Shown: positions 31,867 through 42,061 of the stretch, piece after piece
Layout of the letters: every line of letters begins with the position of its first letter
How positions within the stretch are numbered: position 1 is the first letter of the stretch
The notes under the pieces: model-generated
Seen by the model: the letters and a program-made list of their open reading frames with translations, nothing else
Database searches by the model: none
Told to the model about the DNA's origin: nothing
Position numbers and translations under genes: made by a program
Source: Candidatus Buchananbacteria bacterium CG10_big_fil_rev_8_21_14_0_10_33_19
GTDB lineage: Bacteria > Patescibacteria > ABY1 > 2-01-FULL-39-33
Direction of reading: 5' to 3'
DNA: 64,000 nt
Assembly: GCA_002773855.1 (NCBI GenBank)
Contig: PEZY01000012.1
Location: 345,671 to 409,670, forward strand

Positions 31867-34800
31867 CTATTCCCAAGCTTCTAGCGGTTCACTGGTACTA
31901 TACTCGACTGATTCAGGCACATCCTTAACGATATCAATATCTTTGAAGCCATTACTACTAAAGACATTGGAAGTTACTAATCTTTTCGCATTATTTTCAA
32001 TATACCAGATATCAGAAGAGTTAACATACTGAATAAGTGAACCATCGGGATACATTAAGGTATCGGCACTAATAGCACAACTATCATCTCGAGTATAATC
32101 CGATTCAAACGAATTTTGAATTATAACTAATCTTTCCATCCATTTATCACCAAAGCCAAAAGTCGCTGGACAAAGCACATCACCAGCTTTCACTACATAA
32201 ATAATATTACTACCCTTGAACTGAATAAGCTTACTGCCAGGCCTAACTGTAACATTCTTAGCCACTGGGATAGCATCAAATTCCGATTGTGTTACCACCT
32301 CGACTAAATGATCAGCCCAAGTGCCAGTTCGCCATGACCAAAAAGTTGGTGAGTTAACAAACAACCGTCTTTTACCATCTATAGCTACATGATAAACTGC
32401 TGGATCATTAGCCACTTTAATTAACCTACCAGTATAAAATTTCTGTCTAATTAATTCTGTTTTAATAATAACGTTATTAACAGTATCATCAGTATCAGTA
32501 GATGGAGCTCCAGCGCCTGCTGCTCCGCCACCAGCAGTAGCAGTACAACTAGTAGTTTCATTGGGCTTACCTTCTGGGATATTACAATTGTTAGTATCAC
32601 TACATGACCTAGATTTAGAACTAGTAACACAGGCTGACCAAGAAGTGCACGTCCAATTAGGCGTACAAGTCACGCTACAACCCTGAACCAAAGTTGGTTT
32701 GTCTAAAATAGTACCACAAGCGTTTGCATCAGTACAAGTTCTAGATTGAGAGCTACTGGTACAAGTTGACCAAGCACTACAAGACCAATTTTCGATACAG
32801 GCTGGAGCAATGTCATACACTCTTTCCTTAACCACTTCAGCATTACCAGAAACATCACTAGCATAGAATCTTAAAGTTTTAGAAGTTGAAATAGCTAAAG
32901 CTGAATTATAAACAGCATTTGGTGTACAACCAACACCTAGACAATAATAAATAGTAGCTGGTTCGCTAGCCGACAAAGTTACTGATATAGCTGAGCTATA
33001 AGTACCACTAGCTTTAGAAGCAGTGGTCACTGGCTTAATCGTATCGGCAGCAGCGGAAGCGGTAGAAAAATAGCCAAAAACGGCCGCTGTTCTAGTTAAA
33101 TCATCAATCACAAATTCACTGTATTTAGTAATATTAAAATTATCTAAGTATTTTCGGGCTGTTGGATAACCAGGGCTACCATAGTAAGCTGGATAAGCAT
33201 TATCTAAAACCGCAATGTAATAACTCTTATATGGCAATGCATTAGCCGGACCATAAACACTAAACCCGGGTATTGGCTGAGCAATACCATCAAATTCAGA
33301 CACTTTATTTAATGGATCAACTACCGGATTATCCCCAATGCCAGTAATAAACACTTTAGACAGTGGATTAGCTCCAAGTTGAAAATCTATATTCTGCTTA
33401 GCCCTATCTAAATAATAACTATTACCAGTTAGTTCATGGGCTAAAATGTAAATAAATGAATACCGAGTACTCATTGACAATGTACCAAAGCCAACATTAA
33501 TAAAATCTTTTTCGGCCACCTTATAATTCCACTGGTCTTCATCTTTCTTAAATTTATCCATTAGCTGACTAAAAGCTGTCATATAGACCGCTTTTCTCTC
33601 AGAATTAGCTCCAGCAATATTATAATAATCCCAACCTCGTCTTAGATTAGAAGCACTATAATAATAATCCGTTTTAGTCCAACTATTTAATTCATTGGTT
33701 GGAACCAAGTTAGTAAAAACATCCTCGTATTTTTGTTCGCCAGTTAAAGCATAAAGTTCTATAGCCGCCCAAGCTCTAGAATCTCTATTATCATTACTCC
33801 AATAACAACCAGAACTAACATCGGTTATACCTAAAGCCGGATTACCCTTAGGATTACAATAGGCCTCTTGTTCTGTTTTTGTAGTATATGGTGGCGGGTT
33901 TTGTTCTGGATGGGCTTCTAAGCATTGCCACGCCAGTAGCGCCTTGTCCCTATACCGCTGAGCATCCGTTGGGAAAAATGGTTGCATAATCCTAGCGGCT
34001 TTAGCTAATATGGCGGCGGCAAAACCAGTATCTTCTGTAGATTTAGTAATCACCCAGTGTTTTCTGGTGTCCAAATCAGGCATTTTATCAGACCAAGTTT
34101 CAAAAGCCACTTTATTAAAAGTACAACCATTACTACTTACCATTTTAGCTATCCAATCTAACTCCCATTTAGACTCATCCAATATATCTGGGACTCCATT
34201 ATGACTCTCTGGAATATTTAATTGATTATCGGAAAAATGGGTTGGTACTATTTCATACATAGTGAAGTAATTATCCACTGCTTCAGCCGCTGTTCTAATA
34301 TATTTATTATAATCAGCCGCATCAAACCAACCACCAGTAAAGTCAGCTTGAGCACCAATTGGCTCGTTGGCATATAAATCCGGAGATTTATCTTTAATAG
34401 AATTATGATAATAACCAGCCGTTGGTTGAGCCGCTCCTCTGCTCCAAATACCGGCATATTGCGAGGTTAAGGCCATGCCACTGCGCTGATAATACAGCGC
34501 TCTGGCTGTAGTGTAAAAAACATCATTATATATATTATCTCTAATATCAAAATCATAACTTCTACCAATACCATCTATCTGTATATAATACGAACCGGGG
34601 GTTTCAAAATTTGTAAAATCCAAATACCACACATCCTCCCCAGTGAAAGGCCGAACGCTGTCATTAATATAAAAATTATCTGATTCTGATGATTTTATTA
34701 AGGCTCCAGTCAAAACTACTTGACCAGTCGTTTTATTTTTAATCTTTGCTATTAGACCAGCGCTTAAAGTCATTTGTCCAGCGTCACCTAAGTAGTTACC

Positions 34801-35925
34801 CACATAAACCCGTTTTGGTGATTTTGGCAGATAACCAACTTGATTTACTTTAATACTAGAACTAATGTCATTATTAAAATCAAAAGAAAAATTAACACCT
34901 CCAACTTTAGGTAGATTACCTATTATATCCTTGACTTGTATAGAAAGGCTATAATTAGCATTGGAAGAAATTGGTGATGCTAAATCTAAATAAATATAAT
35001 CTTTTACCACAGGAGAAAATGAACTTCCGCTAAAATCAGTCACAAACCTCCTTATGCCCACTGAAGAAACATTTATTTTACTATTGTCACTGGAATTCAC
35101 CAGAGTATAATTGGCGACATTTCTAGCTGATGCGAAATTTAATTTTTCATCAATAGTTAACATTAGATTTTTACTGTCTAAAACCTCTATAGCCTCTACA
35201 ACCAAACCTTGGGTGTCCTCTAGAGTAATATCATCAATATAAAAACTTTTTGGAGTTTGACTAGCAGGAACAGAAAAATAAATATTTCTAAAAGCTCCAC
35301 CAAAATTACCAACAAAAGCACTGCCAGGTATTACCACTTGTCGATAAGTCCCATCTATGACGCCACCACTCACGTAGGGTAATATATTTAAATTTTGAGA
35401 GGCATCATTACCACCAGAATACTGAATCACTATATCTAATGTATTTGCATAAGTACCGGATGTTGTTCTAATCCAAAATTTAATAGAATCAACCTCACTA
35501 AAATTTAAAACGCCCTGGTTGCCATAACCCACGTCTAACCTTGATTTTGTATGATTACCATCAGGCATATCCATTTTTAAAGCCTTATTGCCTGTCTTAG
35601 ATAATAATGGATCACTGATAACTGTCAAAGCGTAACCAGTTGTCAACGCTTCAAAATCCTTATCTTCTTCAAAAATTACTTTTTTAACCTCATTTACACA
35701 AGAAGCCGAACAACCGTCATAGCTATCCACATTACCATCATCACATTGCTCTGCTAAATCAACTACACCATCACCACAAGTAGTAGCCGCAATTGTGAAA
35801 TCACCTAAAACCATCGATTTTGACTTTATTTTAAATAAAACAAAAATCAAACCCATTATACAAATAATTAATATAAACAAAGTCAAGAAATATTTTTTTG
35901 ATGGTCCTAATTTGAATGTTAGCAT
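31867..35925 (-). CDS. Giant surface glycoside hydrolase family 9 (cellulase-like) protein
   Basis: The protein has 1352 residues. In order: membrane anchor or signal (15-35), a Cys-rich DUF4215-like repeat (CGDGVVDLAEQCDDGN, about 50-77), a carbohydrate-binding-like beta domain (85-240), a further beta domain, a CelD_N Ig-like domain (357-455) and a GH9 (alpha/alpha)6 domain (about 465-970). The GH9 catalytic-base motif is FDAADY (534-539; family DAGDY) and the late acid Glu lies in YSEFVIDD. Then come a chitobiase-type Ig domain, two thrombospondin type 1-like W.CS.WS.C repeats, a Gly hinge and the C-terminal YHVAIDGKRRLF module shared with the protein at 22900. Substrate is inferred from the family (beta-1,4-glucans). 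Confidence 0.88.
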   Translation of the reverse strand: MLTFKLGPSKKYFLTLFILIICIMGLIFVLFKIKSKSMVLGDFTIAATTCGDGVVDLAEQCDDGNVDSYDGCSASCVNEVKKVIFEEDKDFEALTTGYALTVISDPLLSKTGNKALKMDMPDGNHTKSRLDVGYGNQGVLNFSEVDSIKFWIRTTSGTYANTLDIVIQYSGGNDASQNLNILPYVSGGVIDGTYRQVVIPGSAFVGNFGGAFRNIYFSVPASQTPKSFYIDDITLEDTQGLVVEAIEVLDSKNLMLTIDEKLNFASARNVANYTLVNSSDNSKINVSSVGIRRFVTDFSGSSFSPVVKDYIYLDLASPISSNANYSLSIQVKDIIGNLPKVGGVNFSFDFNNDISSSIKVNQVGYLPKSPKRVYVGNYLGDAGQMTLSAGLIAKIKNKTTGQVVLTGALIKSSESDNFYINDSVRPFTGEDVWYLDFTNFETPGSYYIQIDGIGRSYDFDIRDNIYNDVFYTTARALYYQRSGMALTSQYAGIWSRGAAQPTAGYYHNSIKDKSPDLYANEPIGAQADFTGGWFDAADYNKYIRTAAEAVDNYFTMYEIVPTHFSDNQLNIPESHNGVPDILDESKWELDWIAKMVSSNGCTFNKVAFETWSDKMPDLDTRKHWVITKSTEDTGFAAAILAKAARIMQPFFPTDAQRYRDKALLAWQCLEAHPEQNPPPYTTKTEQEAYCNPKGNPALGITDVSSGCYWSNDNRDSRAWAAIELYALTGEQKYEDVFTNLVPTNELNSWTKTDYYYSASNLRRGWDYYNIAGANSERKAVYMTAFSQLMDKFKKDEDQWNYKVAEKDFINVGFGTLSMSTRYSFIYILAHELTGNSYYLDRAKQNIDFQLGANPLSKVFITGIGDNPVVDPLNKVSEFDGIAQPIPGFSVYGPANALPYKSYYIAVLDNAYPAYYGSPGYPTARKYLDNFNITKYSEFVIDDLTRTAAVFGYFSTASAAADTIKPVTTASKASGTYSSAISVTLSASEPATIYYCLGVGCTPNAVYNSALAISTSKTLRFYASDVSGNAEVVKERVYDIAPACIENWSCSAWSTCTSSSQSRTCTDANACGTILDKPTLVQGCSVTCTPNWTCTSWSACVTSSKSRSCSDTNNCNIPEGKPNETTSCTATAGGGAAGAGAPSTDTDDTVNNVIIKTELIRQKFYTGRLIKVANDPAVYHVAIDGKRRLFVNSPTFWSWRTGTWADHLVEVVTQSEFDAIPVAKNVTVRPGSKLIQFKGSNIIYVVKAGDVLCPATFGFGDKWMERLVIIQNSFESDYTRDDSCAISADTLMYPDGSLIQYVNSSDIWYIENNAKRLVTSNVFSSNGFKDIDIVKDVPESVEYSTSEPLEAWE

Positions 35926-35943
35926 ATGATAAAACTATTTTAA

Positions 35944-37968
35944 TTACTGAACTATACCCTTGATTTTACCAAGAATTGGATCATCAAAGCTAGTGGTAAT
36001 AGCTTTAACATCCTTGGTAATTAATGTCCCTGTATTAGAATCTTTAGCCGATAAACTAATACCGGATAACAGTATTAATACTCGACCACGATCATTATTT
36101 GTTGGTTTAATATTAATATTAAATGATGCGATTACATCTTTAGCTGATCTTTTAAGGTTAGAAATATTCCAAATCACTTCATTAGTAGCCGCATTATACG
36201 ATAGATCGCCAATATCATGATTTTCCCGATTAGACCATGATACATTATTTGGCAATTTAGATCTAACCTGAACATTTTCTACGTCATGAAGGCTATTAGA
36301 TAACTGTAAATAAATATTATAAGTTGACTCTTCACCAACTCTGGGCTCAGTTGGCCCAAGCCCTAGTGGGACGTTTTCTTCATCATAATACCTAGCCACT
36401 GCTTCAATGGCCAAATCAGAGTTAACTGAGTTAATAATTGATTTGGTAATAACAGAGGACTCTCCGGTTAACTGACCTTTTTGATTAGCCTTAGCTTCAA
36501 TATAACTTTCAACACTAAATTTACCAATTTTAGAATCACCCACAACCGAAGCATCACTAACTCTAATTTGCCACGAAATATCACCCTCTTCGTTAGCACC
36601 TAATTTTAGAAGTTTAGGCACATTTCGACCAATCCAAATAATAGAATTTTTATCAACAGTGCCATTGTTTTCATCTTTTAAGGTTGACCAATCAAGTATT
36701 TCTGAATTCAAAGTGGCTTTAATTTGAATATTTTCTAAACTTTCCTCACCTGTATTTTTGTAATGCAATGTGTACACCAATAGATCACCCAAACCAATCG
36801 ACTGATCTTCTGCTGAGCCGTTAGTAATTAATTGCAAACTTAGCTGATCTTTTATAACATTAGTTATCAAAGTCTCTTCATTTTGTGGGTAATAGTCATT
36901 ATTGTAGTTCAATTGCATTCTAGCCACAAAATCCCTGTTACCACCAAATTCAGCTGTCGAATAGTTACCCTTAATTTTAATCTCCCCTTTTTCTCCAGCT
37001 TTTAACTCTTTTATATCCCAAATATCATTTGTTTCTTTGCTAGCTGCTGGTTCCGATGAACTAAACACAAAAGATTCTGAATAGTCCACTACTATTTGAA
37101 TATCAGAAAAAACTTCTTCCGATAAATTTTCATACTTTAAAATATATTCCAAATCTTGATTGGCTAGTGCCTTATCTGGACCTTCAATATCTAAACTTAA
37201 AACTGATGAGGAAACAATTACATCAACAATAGTCTCTTGTTTAAAATTAGCATTTAAATTGGCTGGCTTAAAATTCAAAACTCCTCTAAAAGTTTGAGTG
37301 GAATTTAAAGCAGCAATTGTCTTACCTTTTAGTTCTATGGTTTTACTTTCACCAATGTTTAAAACGCTAAAATTCCATTTATTGTTTTTATCACCACTAG
37401 CTTTTGGCAATGAATCAACATATTCAAAATTATCCGGATAAAAAAGCTCTAAATCTAAATTATAGAGGTTAACCTTTTCTTTATTAGTAATAGTAATTGT
37501 GTATAGTCCCTCTTGTCCAGACACAATAGTAATTGGCGTGTCTATTTTTAAACTTATTTTTTCATTGGTAAAATTATTAGTTTCCAGTTTAGAAAAAACA
37601 AAAAATCCAGCCAAAGCCACTATTAAAAATACAGAAAAAACCCCAATCAATGAATACAAAATAGTTTTCCAAAGTGGTCGCTCGTTCTTTTCTAATTTAG
37701 TTAAATCTGGTATTGCTCCATCTTTATCAGTATAAACTTCAGTTAACTTTCTCTGTATTTCCACGTCACTAGCCGAACTACTGCTAAATGTTTCCACAAT
37801 CTTTCTTTTAGGCTTATTTTTTTTAGTAATCAAACCCGCTAAGTCATCTTGCATAGTATTTACAGATTTCTTTTTTTTGACATTAGATTTACTGATCTGT
37901 GCTTTTGTTTTTGATAATGACTTTACTTCTTCATCAAAATTTTCAGCTGGATAGTTTTGAACAGGCAT
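35944..37968 (-). CDS. Membrane-anchored DUF11/CARDB-like repeat protein
   Basis: The protein has 674 residues: a Lys/Ser-rich cytoplasmic tail (1-100), one membrane helix (about 103-127) and then four or more Ig-like repeats. Each repeat has a Y.I.I.N.....L.N....L..P....... pattern, as in DUF11 or CARDB modules of surface proteins. No catalytic motif is seen. It lies between the DUF4012 and GH9 genes (18-25 nt gaps), so the three probably form one transcript devoted to the cell surface. Confidence 0.7.
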   Translation of the reverse strand: MPVQNYPAENFDEEVKSLSKTKAQISKSNVKKKKSVNTMQDDLAGLITKKNKPKRKIVETFSSSSASDVEIQRKLTEVYTDKDGAIPDLTKLEKNERPLWKTILYSLIGVFSVFLIVALAGFFVFSKLETNNFTNEKISLKIDTPITIVSGQEGLYTITITNKEKVNLYNLDLELFYPDNFEYVDSLPKASGDKNNKWNFSVLNIGESKTIELKGKTIAALNSTQTFRGVLNFKPANLNANFKQETIVDVIVSSSVLSLDIEGPDKALANQDLEYILKYENLSEEVFSDIQIVVDYSESFVFSSSEPAASKETNDIWDIKELKAGEKGEIKIKGNYSTAEFGGNRDFVARMQLNYNNDYYPQNEETLITNVIKDQLSLQLITNGSAEDQSIGLGDLLVYTLHYKNTGEESLENIQIKATLNSEILDWSTLKDENNGTVDKNSIIWIGRNVPKLLKLGANEEGDISWQIRVSDASVVGDSKIGKFSVESYIEAKANQKGQLTGESSVITKSIINSVNSDLAIEAVARYYDEENVPLGLGPTEPRVGEESTYNIYLQLSNSLHDVENVQVRSKLPNNVSWSNRENHDIGDLSYNAATNEVIWNISNLKRSAKDVIASFNINIKPTNNDRGRVLILLSGISLSAKDSNTGTLITKDVKAITTSFDDPILGKIKGIVQ

Positions 37969-37993
37969 GATAATTATATATTAATATTGTAAT

Positions 37994-40792
37994 TTAATTT
38001 TTAAGACCCACAAAATAAAATAAATCTTTAGATATTTTTGAACTATAAACACTCTCATGGTCATTGTTTTGTACCTCACTAGGATAAGTGACGCCTACAG
38101 ACACACTATTTGGATAATCTACTTTACTAACAAATTTATCATCACCACTACCAGATTGTTTTTGTATCAACAAACTATAAGAATCACTAGAAATTTGTGA
38201 TGCAAAGAGACTCTTAATTTTATTAACCAATCCAGGATCTGCTACCTCTTGTTTAGTAATATTAACTTTAAATGGTAATTTATAAACTAGTAACATCTCC
38301 TTAGACTCGCCTGGCTTAACAGTCACCCAATTAGCAAAAACCGTTTTATTACCCTCATTGTATATTTTAGTCAAACTATCTTTATCAGTAATAGCTAATT
38401 TTTCATTTTCTAGTCTTTTATCTGGTTCTAAATACTCGTCTGGCTGTCTAAATTCTTCATAGTTAGGATAATTAAATCCCTCAGCTTTAATTAATTGACT
38501 ACCTAACGGCACATAAACTCTCATAAAACTGCGATTAGACACATTAGTAAAAACATCATCAACTGGTCCAAAATCGCTTCTATTTATCACTACACTATCA
38601 ATGATCGAGCCGTCCTCAGCGATAGAAGCTTTATGATAAATTTCCTGATTAATAACATTATCAGTTTTACCACCAGCAATATTAGTAGCAACAACACTTA
38701 AATAATCCTTATTGGTATTTTTCACTCTACCGTCCCAATTATTTTCCGCCACAAACTTTTGTTCAGTTTCATTAAACAAATATATCTGAATATCTTTATC
38801 TTTTAAGCCTTTACCAAAAGTATTAACTAAACTCAATACACTATCAGGTTCAATGTTAAAAATACCATCAATTAATTTTGGTGCTAGATCGCCTAATATT
38901 TTTTTAGGCTCCTTCTTATTGGTGTATTCAATTTCTACACTTTTTTGTAGTTCAATTTCAAAATTAGATGACGAAATTGTCTTATGATAATCAGGCATTT
39001 CAATTGGCCCGACAACATCCAATAAACTACCAAGCCAATCTGAATTAATAGCAATAACACCATCAATGGTAGCGCCATCACTTTTATTATAAAAATAAGC
39101 AATATTATTGGCTGTAGTGGGAAAATCAGACCACCAATTAGAATCTTGAAATTCCCATTTGGGGTTTACCAATCTCAAAGGTTCTGGTGACTGTAATAAT
39201 TCTGTTAGCCCAGCTCGTAAATCATAGGTGCCACCAGCTGGCATATTAATACCATCCAGATTACCATTTTTAAAATCAGCCAAAGCTAAACTACCCATAA
39301 AGCCGCCGCTAGCCCTAAGCTCATTATCATTTTGAAAAATTATTAAATATTTTCTTAAGTCTCTTTCACCCAAAAAATTAATAGCAAATTCCATAGTTTC
39401 ATCTGACTTCTTTAGACTGGCAATAAATAGTGGCAAATTATCTTTGAGTTTAGAAAATTTTTCTCGATTATCCTCTGGTAAATGCTTAATATTAATTTTA
39501 TTTAAATTATCCTCCGCTGCTTCCAATTGAGCCAATGCTTCCAAATTACTAGCTTTAAAATTTTTAATTCTAGATGATAGGGAAAAATCAGATTGAGCAG
39601 AAAAATCATTCAAACCAGTAATTAAATACTCACCAGCCTTGGTTAATTTTTCGCCTAACTCCAATAAATTCTTGCCACTTTTAAAAGTATTATTCACTGG
39701 GATAGTTGCAGCCAAGACAGTTAAAAAAGATTTAATTTCATTTAATTGATCCTGGGCTGAAATAAAATCAGCATTAGCGTCAACTATATGAGCCCGAGCA
39801 TCTTCTAAATTAAGGTTAGCCAAATCATTTTGAACTGACTCTAAATTAAATAAAGCTTCTTCGGCTTGACCTAATACCCGGCCCCTTGCATTTTGAGCGC
39901 TCTGTAAATAAAAGTACGACCTAAGTGGTACTGCGATTACTATAGCGATAGCAAAAAAAGCTAGCAGCGGTTTCAAAGAAACTCGACTAAGATTTAAACT
40001 ATTTATCAAACTATAAAAATTAAAGCTATTTTTAGACTTATATTGTGAATAATCAATCTTCTCTTCCATCGCTTCAGTATTTGATATTGACTTTAAAGCT
40101 ATAGATTTTTGCGGCTCAAAACCAAAAACTTCATCTTGTTTTAAATACTGTCTGATGGTTTTAGAATAAGCTCCAGCAAAAACACTAAAAACCAAATCAA
40201 ATACACTACGTGCTTTAACTACTATAAAAACTATCAGGTTAACAACTGAGATCTCTTGCCAAACATCAGACCTATTTAAAGCCATGACTCTTCTAGATAC
40301 CGGCAATTTAGGAGAAGTATCTATACGATAAAATATATTTTTAAATAACAAATTTAATCTACGCCAATTTTTCTTGAAAAAACTTATGATTTCGCTATTT
40401 TCAATAGACAATAAATCAAAAATTCCAATTTTTGCCAAAAAGTTACCGCCTGGCAAATCATTATAACTCAGACTTGCGGTGTTATCCAGAGACGGTCTAA
40501 CTTTCTCTATGTATTTTTGAACTGATAAATTAAGTAAGTAAGGAGAGGAATATTGATCCAACGGATGATTAATAACATTAATACTAATATTATCACTAGG
40601 CATTGCTTTAATTGGAACATAAGAAAAATCATTTGATTTATCATAATCAAACATAACTACACCAAACGATTTATCATCAGAGCCAACAAGTTTTTTGACT
40701 TTGTTAGATAGAATCGCCTTTTTTTTCGCAAGCCTTTTTTTAACCTTAGTTTTTAAAGTTTTTTTGGTTGCATTTTGTTTTTCTTGAGGCAT
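37994..40792 (-). CDS. DUF4012 domain protein
   Basis: The protein has 932 residues: a basic N-terminal tail, a region of unknown fold, one membrane helix near residue 275-292, a coiled region, and then DUF4012 with the typical LIIFQNDNELRASGGFMGSLALADFKNG stretch and later GATIDGVIAINSDWLGSLLDVVGPI. DUF4012 proteins are common near exopolysaccharide genes in CPR and Actinobacteria and resemble LytR-type extracellular proteins in location; the activity is unknown. A TATAAT box sits near 40850. Confidence 0.85.
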   Translation of the reverse strand: MPQEKQNATKKTLKTKVKKRLAKKKAILSNKVKKLVGSDDKSFGVVMFDYDKSNDFSYVPIKAMPSDNISINVINHPLDQYSSPYLLNLSVQKYIEKVRPSLDNTASLSYNDLPGGNFLAKIGIFDLLSIENSEIISFFKKNWRRLNLLFKNIFYRIDTSPKLPVSRRVMALNRSDVWQEISVVNLIVFIVVKARSVFDLVFSVFAGAYSKTIRQYLKQDEVFGFEPQKSIALKSISNTEAMEEKIDYSQYKSKNSFNFYSLINSLNLSRVSLKPLLAFFAIAIVIAVPLRSYFYLQSAQNARGRVLGQAEEALFNLESVQNDLANLNLEDARAHIVDANADFISAQDQLNEIKSFLTVLAATIPVNNTFKSGKNLLELGEKLTKAGEYLITGLNDFSAQSDFSLSSRIKNFKASNLEALAQLEAAEDNLNKINIKHLPEDNREKFSKLKDNLPLFIASLKKSDETMEFAINFLGERDLRKYLIIFQNDNELRASGGFMGSLALADFKNGNLDGINMPAGGTYDLRAGLTELLQSPEPLRLVNPKWEFQDSNWWSDFPTTANNIAYFYNKSDGATIDGVIAINSDWLGSLLDVVGPIEMPDYHKTISSSNFEIELQKSVEIEYTNKKEPKKILGDLAPKLIDGIFNIEPDSVLSLVNTFGKGLKDKDIQIYLFNETEQKFVAENNWDGRVKNTNKDYLSVVATNIAGGKTDNVINQEIYHKASIAEDGSIIDSVVINRSDFGPVDDVFTNVSNRSFMRVYVPLGSQLIKAEGFNYPNYEEFRQPDEYLEPDKRLENEKLAITDKDSLTKIYNEGNKTVFANWVTVKPGESKEMLLVYKLPFKVNITKQEVADPGLVNKIKSLFASQISSDSYSLLIQKQSGSGDDKFVSKVDYPNSVSVGVTYPSEVQNNDHESVYSSKISKDLFYFVGLKN

Positions 40793-40895
40793 TTAAAATT
40801 TATCTTTCAAAATGAATAAATTTTTATCTGTTTATGAGTATTATTATAACATAAAATAACTAAGTAAACCAAACTAAATTATCATAACTGGGGAT

Positions 40896-40926
40896 AAAAA
40901 AATAGACAGATCAGTGTGATCTGTCT
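40896..40926 (-). terminator. Terminator of the glycosyltransferase operon
   Basis: A perfect 10-bp stem, AGACAGATCA/TGATCTGTCT, has a 3-nt loop and seven T on the minus strand. Confidence 0.88.
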
Positions 40927-40944
40927 AAAGGTTAGTTTAAACGC

Positions 40945-42060
40945 CTACATTTGATATTGTTCTATGGTTTTTAAAGCACACTGATGCCAAGAATATTGTT
41001 TCAAATTATTATACCCTCTATTTCTCAAATCATCCATAGTTTGCTGATTACCTAAAACCTCAATAATCAACCTGGCTAATTCACTAGCATTATTAGGATT
41101 AAAATACAAAACACTATCACCTAAAATTTCTGGTAAACAGGAATTAAAGGAGCTGAGCACTGGCAAACCATAACTTTGAGCTTCCAAAGGCGGCAAGCCA
41201 AAGCCTTCTATTAGACTAGGAAAAATGTACAGTCTAGCTTCTCTATACAAGCAAGCTAGATCACTATCACTTAAATAATCAGTCAAAATAACAGATTCAT
41301 CCAAATCTGCTTTTTTAACCTCATTAGCTAGCTGACTGTAAAAATAATTTTTACTGCCAACTAATACTAATTGCAAAGTATTATTTACCAATAAAACTTG
41401 ACCAAAGGCTTCAATTAATTTTTCTAAATTTTTATGAGGATAAGCCGAACCAACATATAATAAAAAATCTCTATTTATACCCAAATCTTTCTTAATTTGA
41501 TCACATTTAATCTGTCCAAGACTCGGCAAATCAACTCCTTCATAAGTAACTATTACTTTTGACTCTTTTATTTTCAATAATTGAACAATGTCTTTCTTAC
41601 TATACTCTGATACTGTAATTATTTTTTGAGCTTTATTGGCAATTATATTTATAATTAATTTATAAAAAAATAATTTTATTTTATAAATAACAATATTCTT
41701 AGTAGTAGCTCGGCTATTAGGATAATGAGAAATAATTAAATCGTGAATTGTCACTATGAACTGACTACGGTACAATATTGGCGCATTAAAATGAGTGAAA
41801 TGTACCAAATCAAGTTGATATTTTTTTAATAAAAATGGAAATATAAATTGTTCACTAAAACCATAAACCTGAAAATCAGCTAATACCTTAACGAAATGCT
41901 TACTATTTGGTTTATAACTATCAAAATTACTTTTTTGCAAAAAAACATAATACTGATTACTGCTATCAATAATTTCTAATTGCTTAATTAAATTTTCTAT
42001 ATAGCGTCCAATACCGCCATGTTTTGAGCCATATAGTCTAGCATCAATACCTATTTTCAT
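40945..42060 (-). CDS. GT4 family glycosyltransferase
   Basis: The 371-residue GT-B protein has an N-terminal MKIGIDARLYGSKHGGIGRYIENL. C-terminal donor-site motifs are LYVGSAYPHKN and the E(x7)E motif in EGFGLPPLEAQSYGLPVL. It is the last of three adjacent GT4 genes. It transfers a nucleotide sugar to a glycan; donor and acceptor are unknown. Confidence 0.88.
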   Translation of the reverse strand: MKIGIDARLYGSKHGGIGRYIENLIKQLEIIDSSNQYYVFLQKSNFDSYKPNSKHFVKVLADFQVYGFSEQFIFPFLLKKYQLDLVHFTHFNAPILYRSQFIVTIHDLIISHYPNSRATTKNIVIYKIKLFFYKLIINIIANKAQKIITVSEYSKKDIVQLLKIKESKVIVTYEGVDLPSLGQIKCDQIKKDLGINRDFLLYVGSAYPHKNLEKLIEAFGQVLLVNNTLQLVLVGSKNYFYSQLANEVKKADLDESVILTDYLSDSDLACLYREARLYIFPSLIEGFGLPPLEAQSYGLPVLSSFNSCLPEILGDSVLYFNPNNASELARLIIEVLGNQQTMDDLRNRGYNNLKQYSWHQCALKTIEQYQM

Positions 42061-42061
42061 G

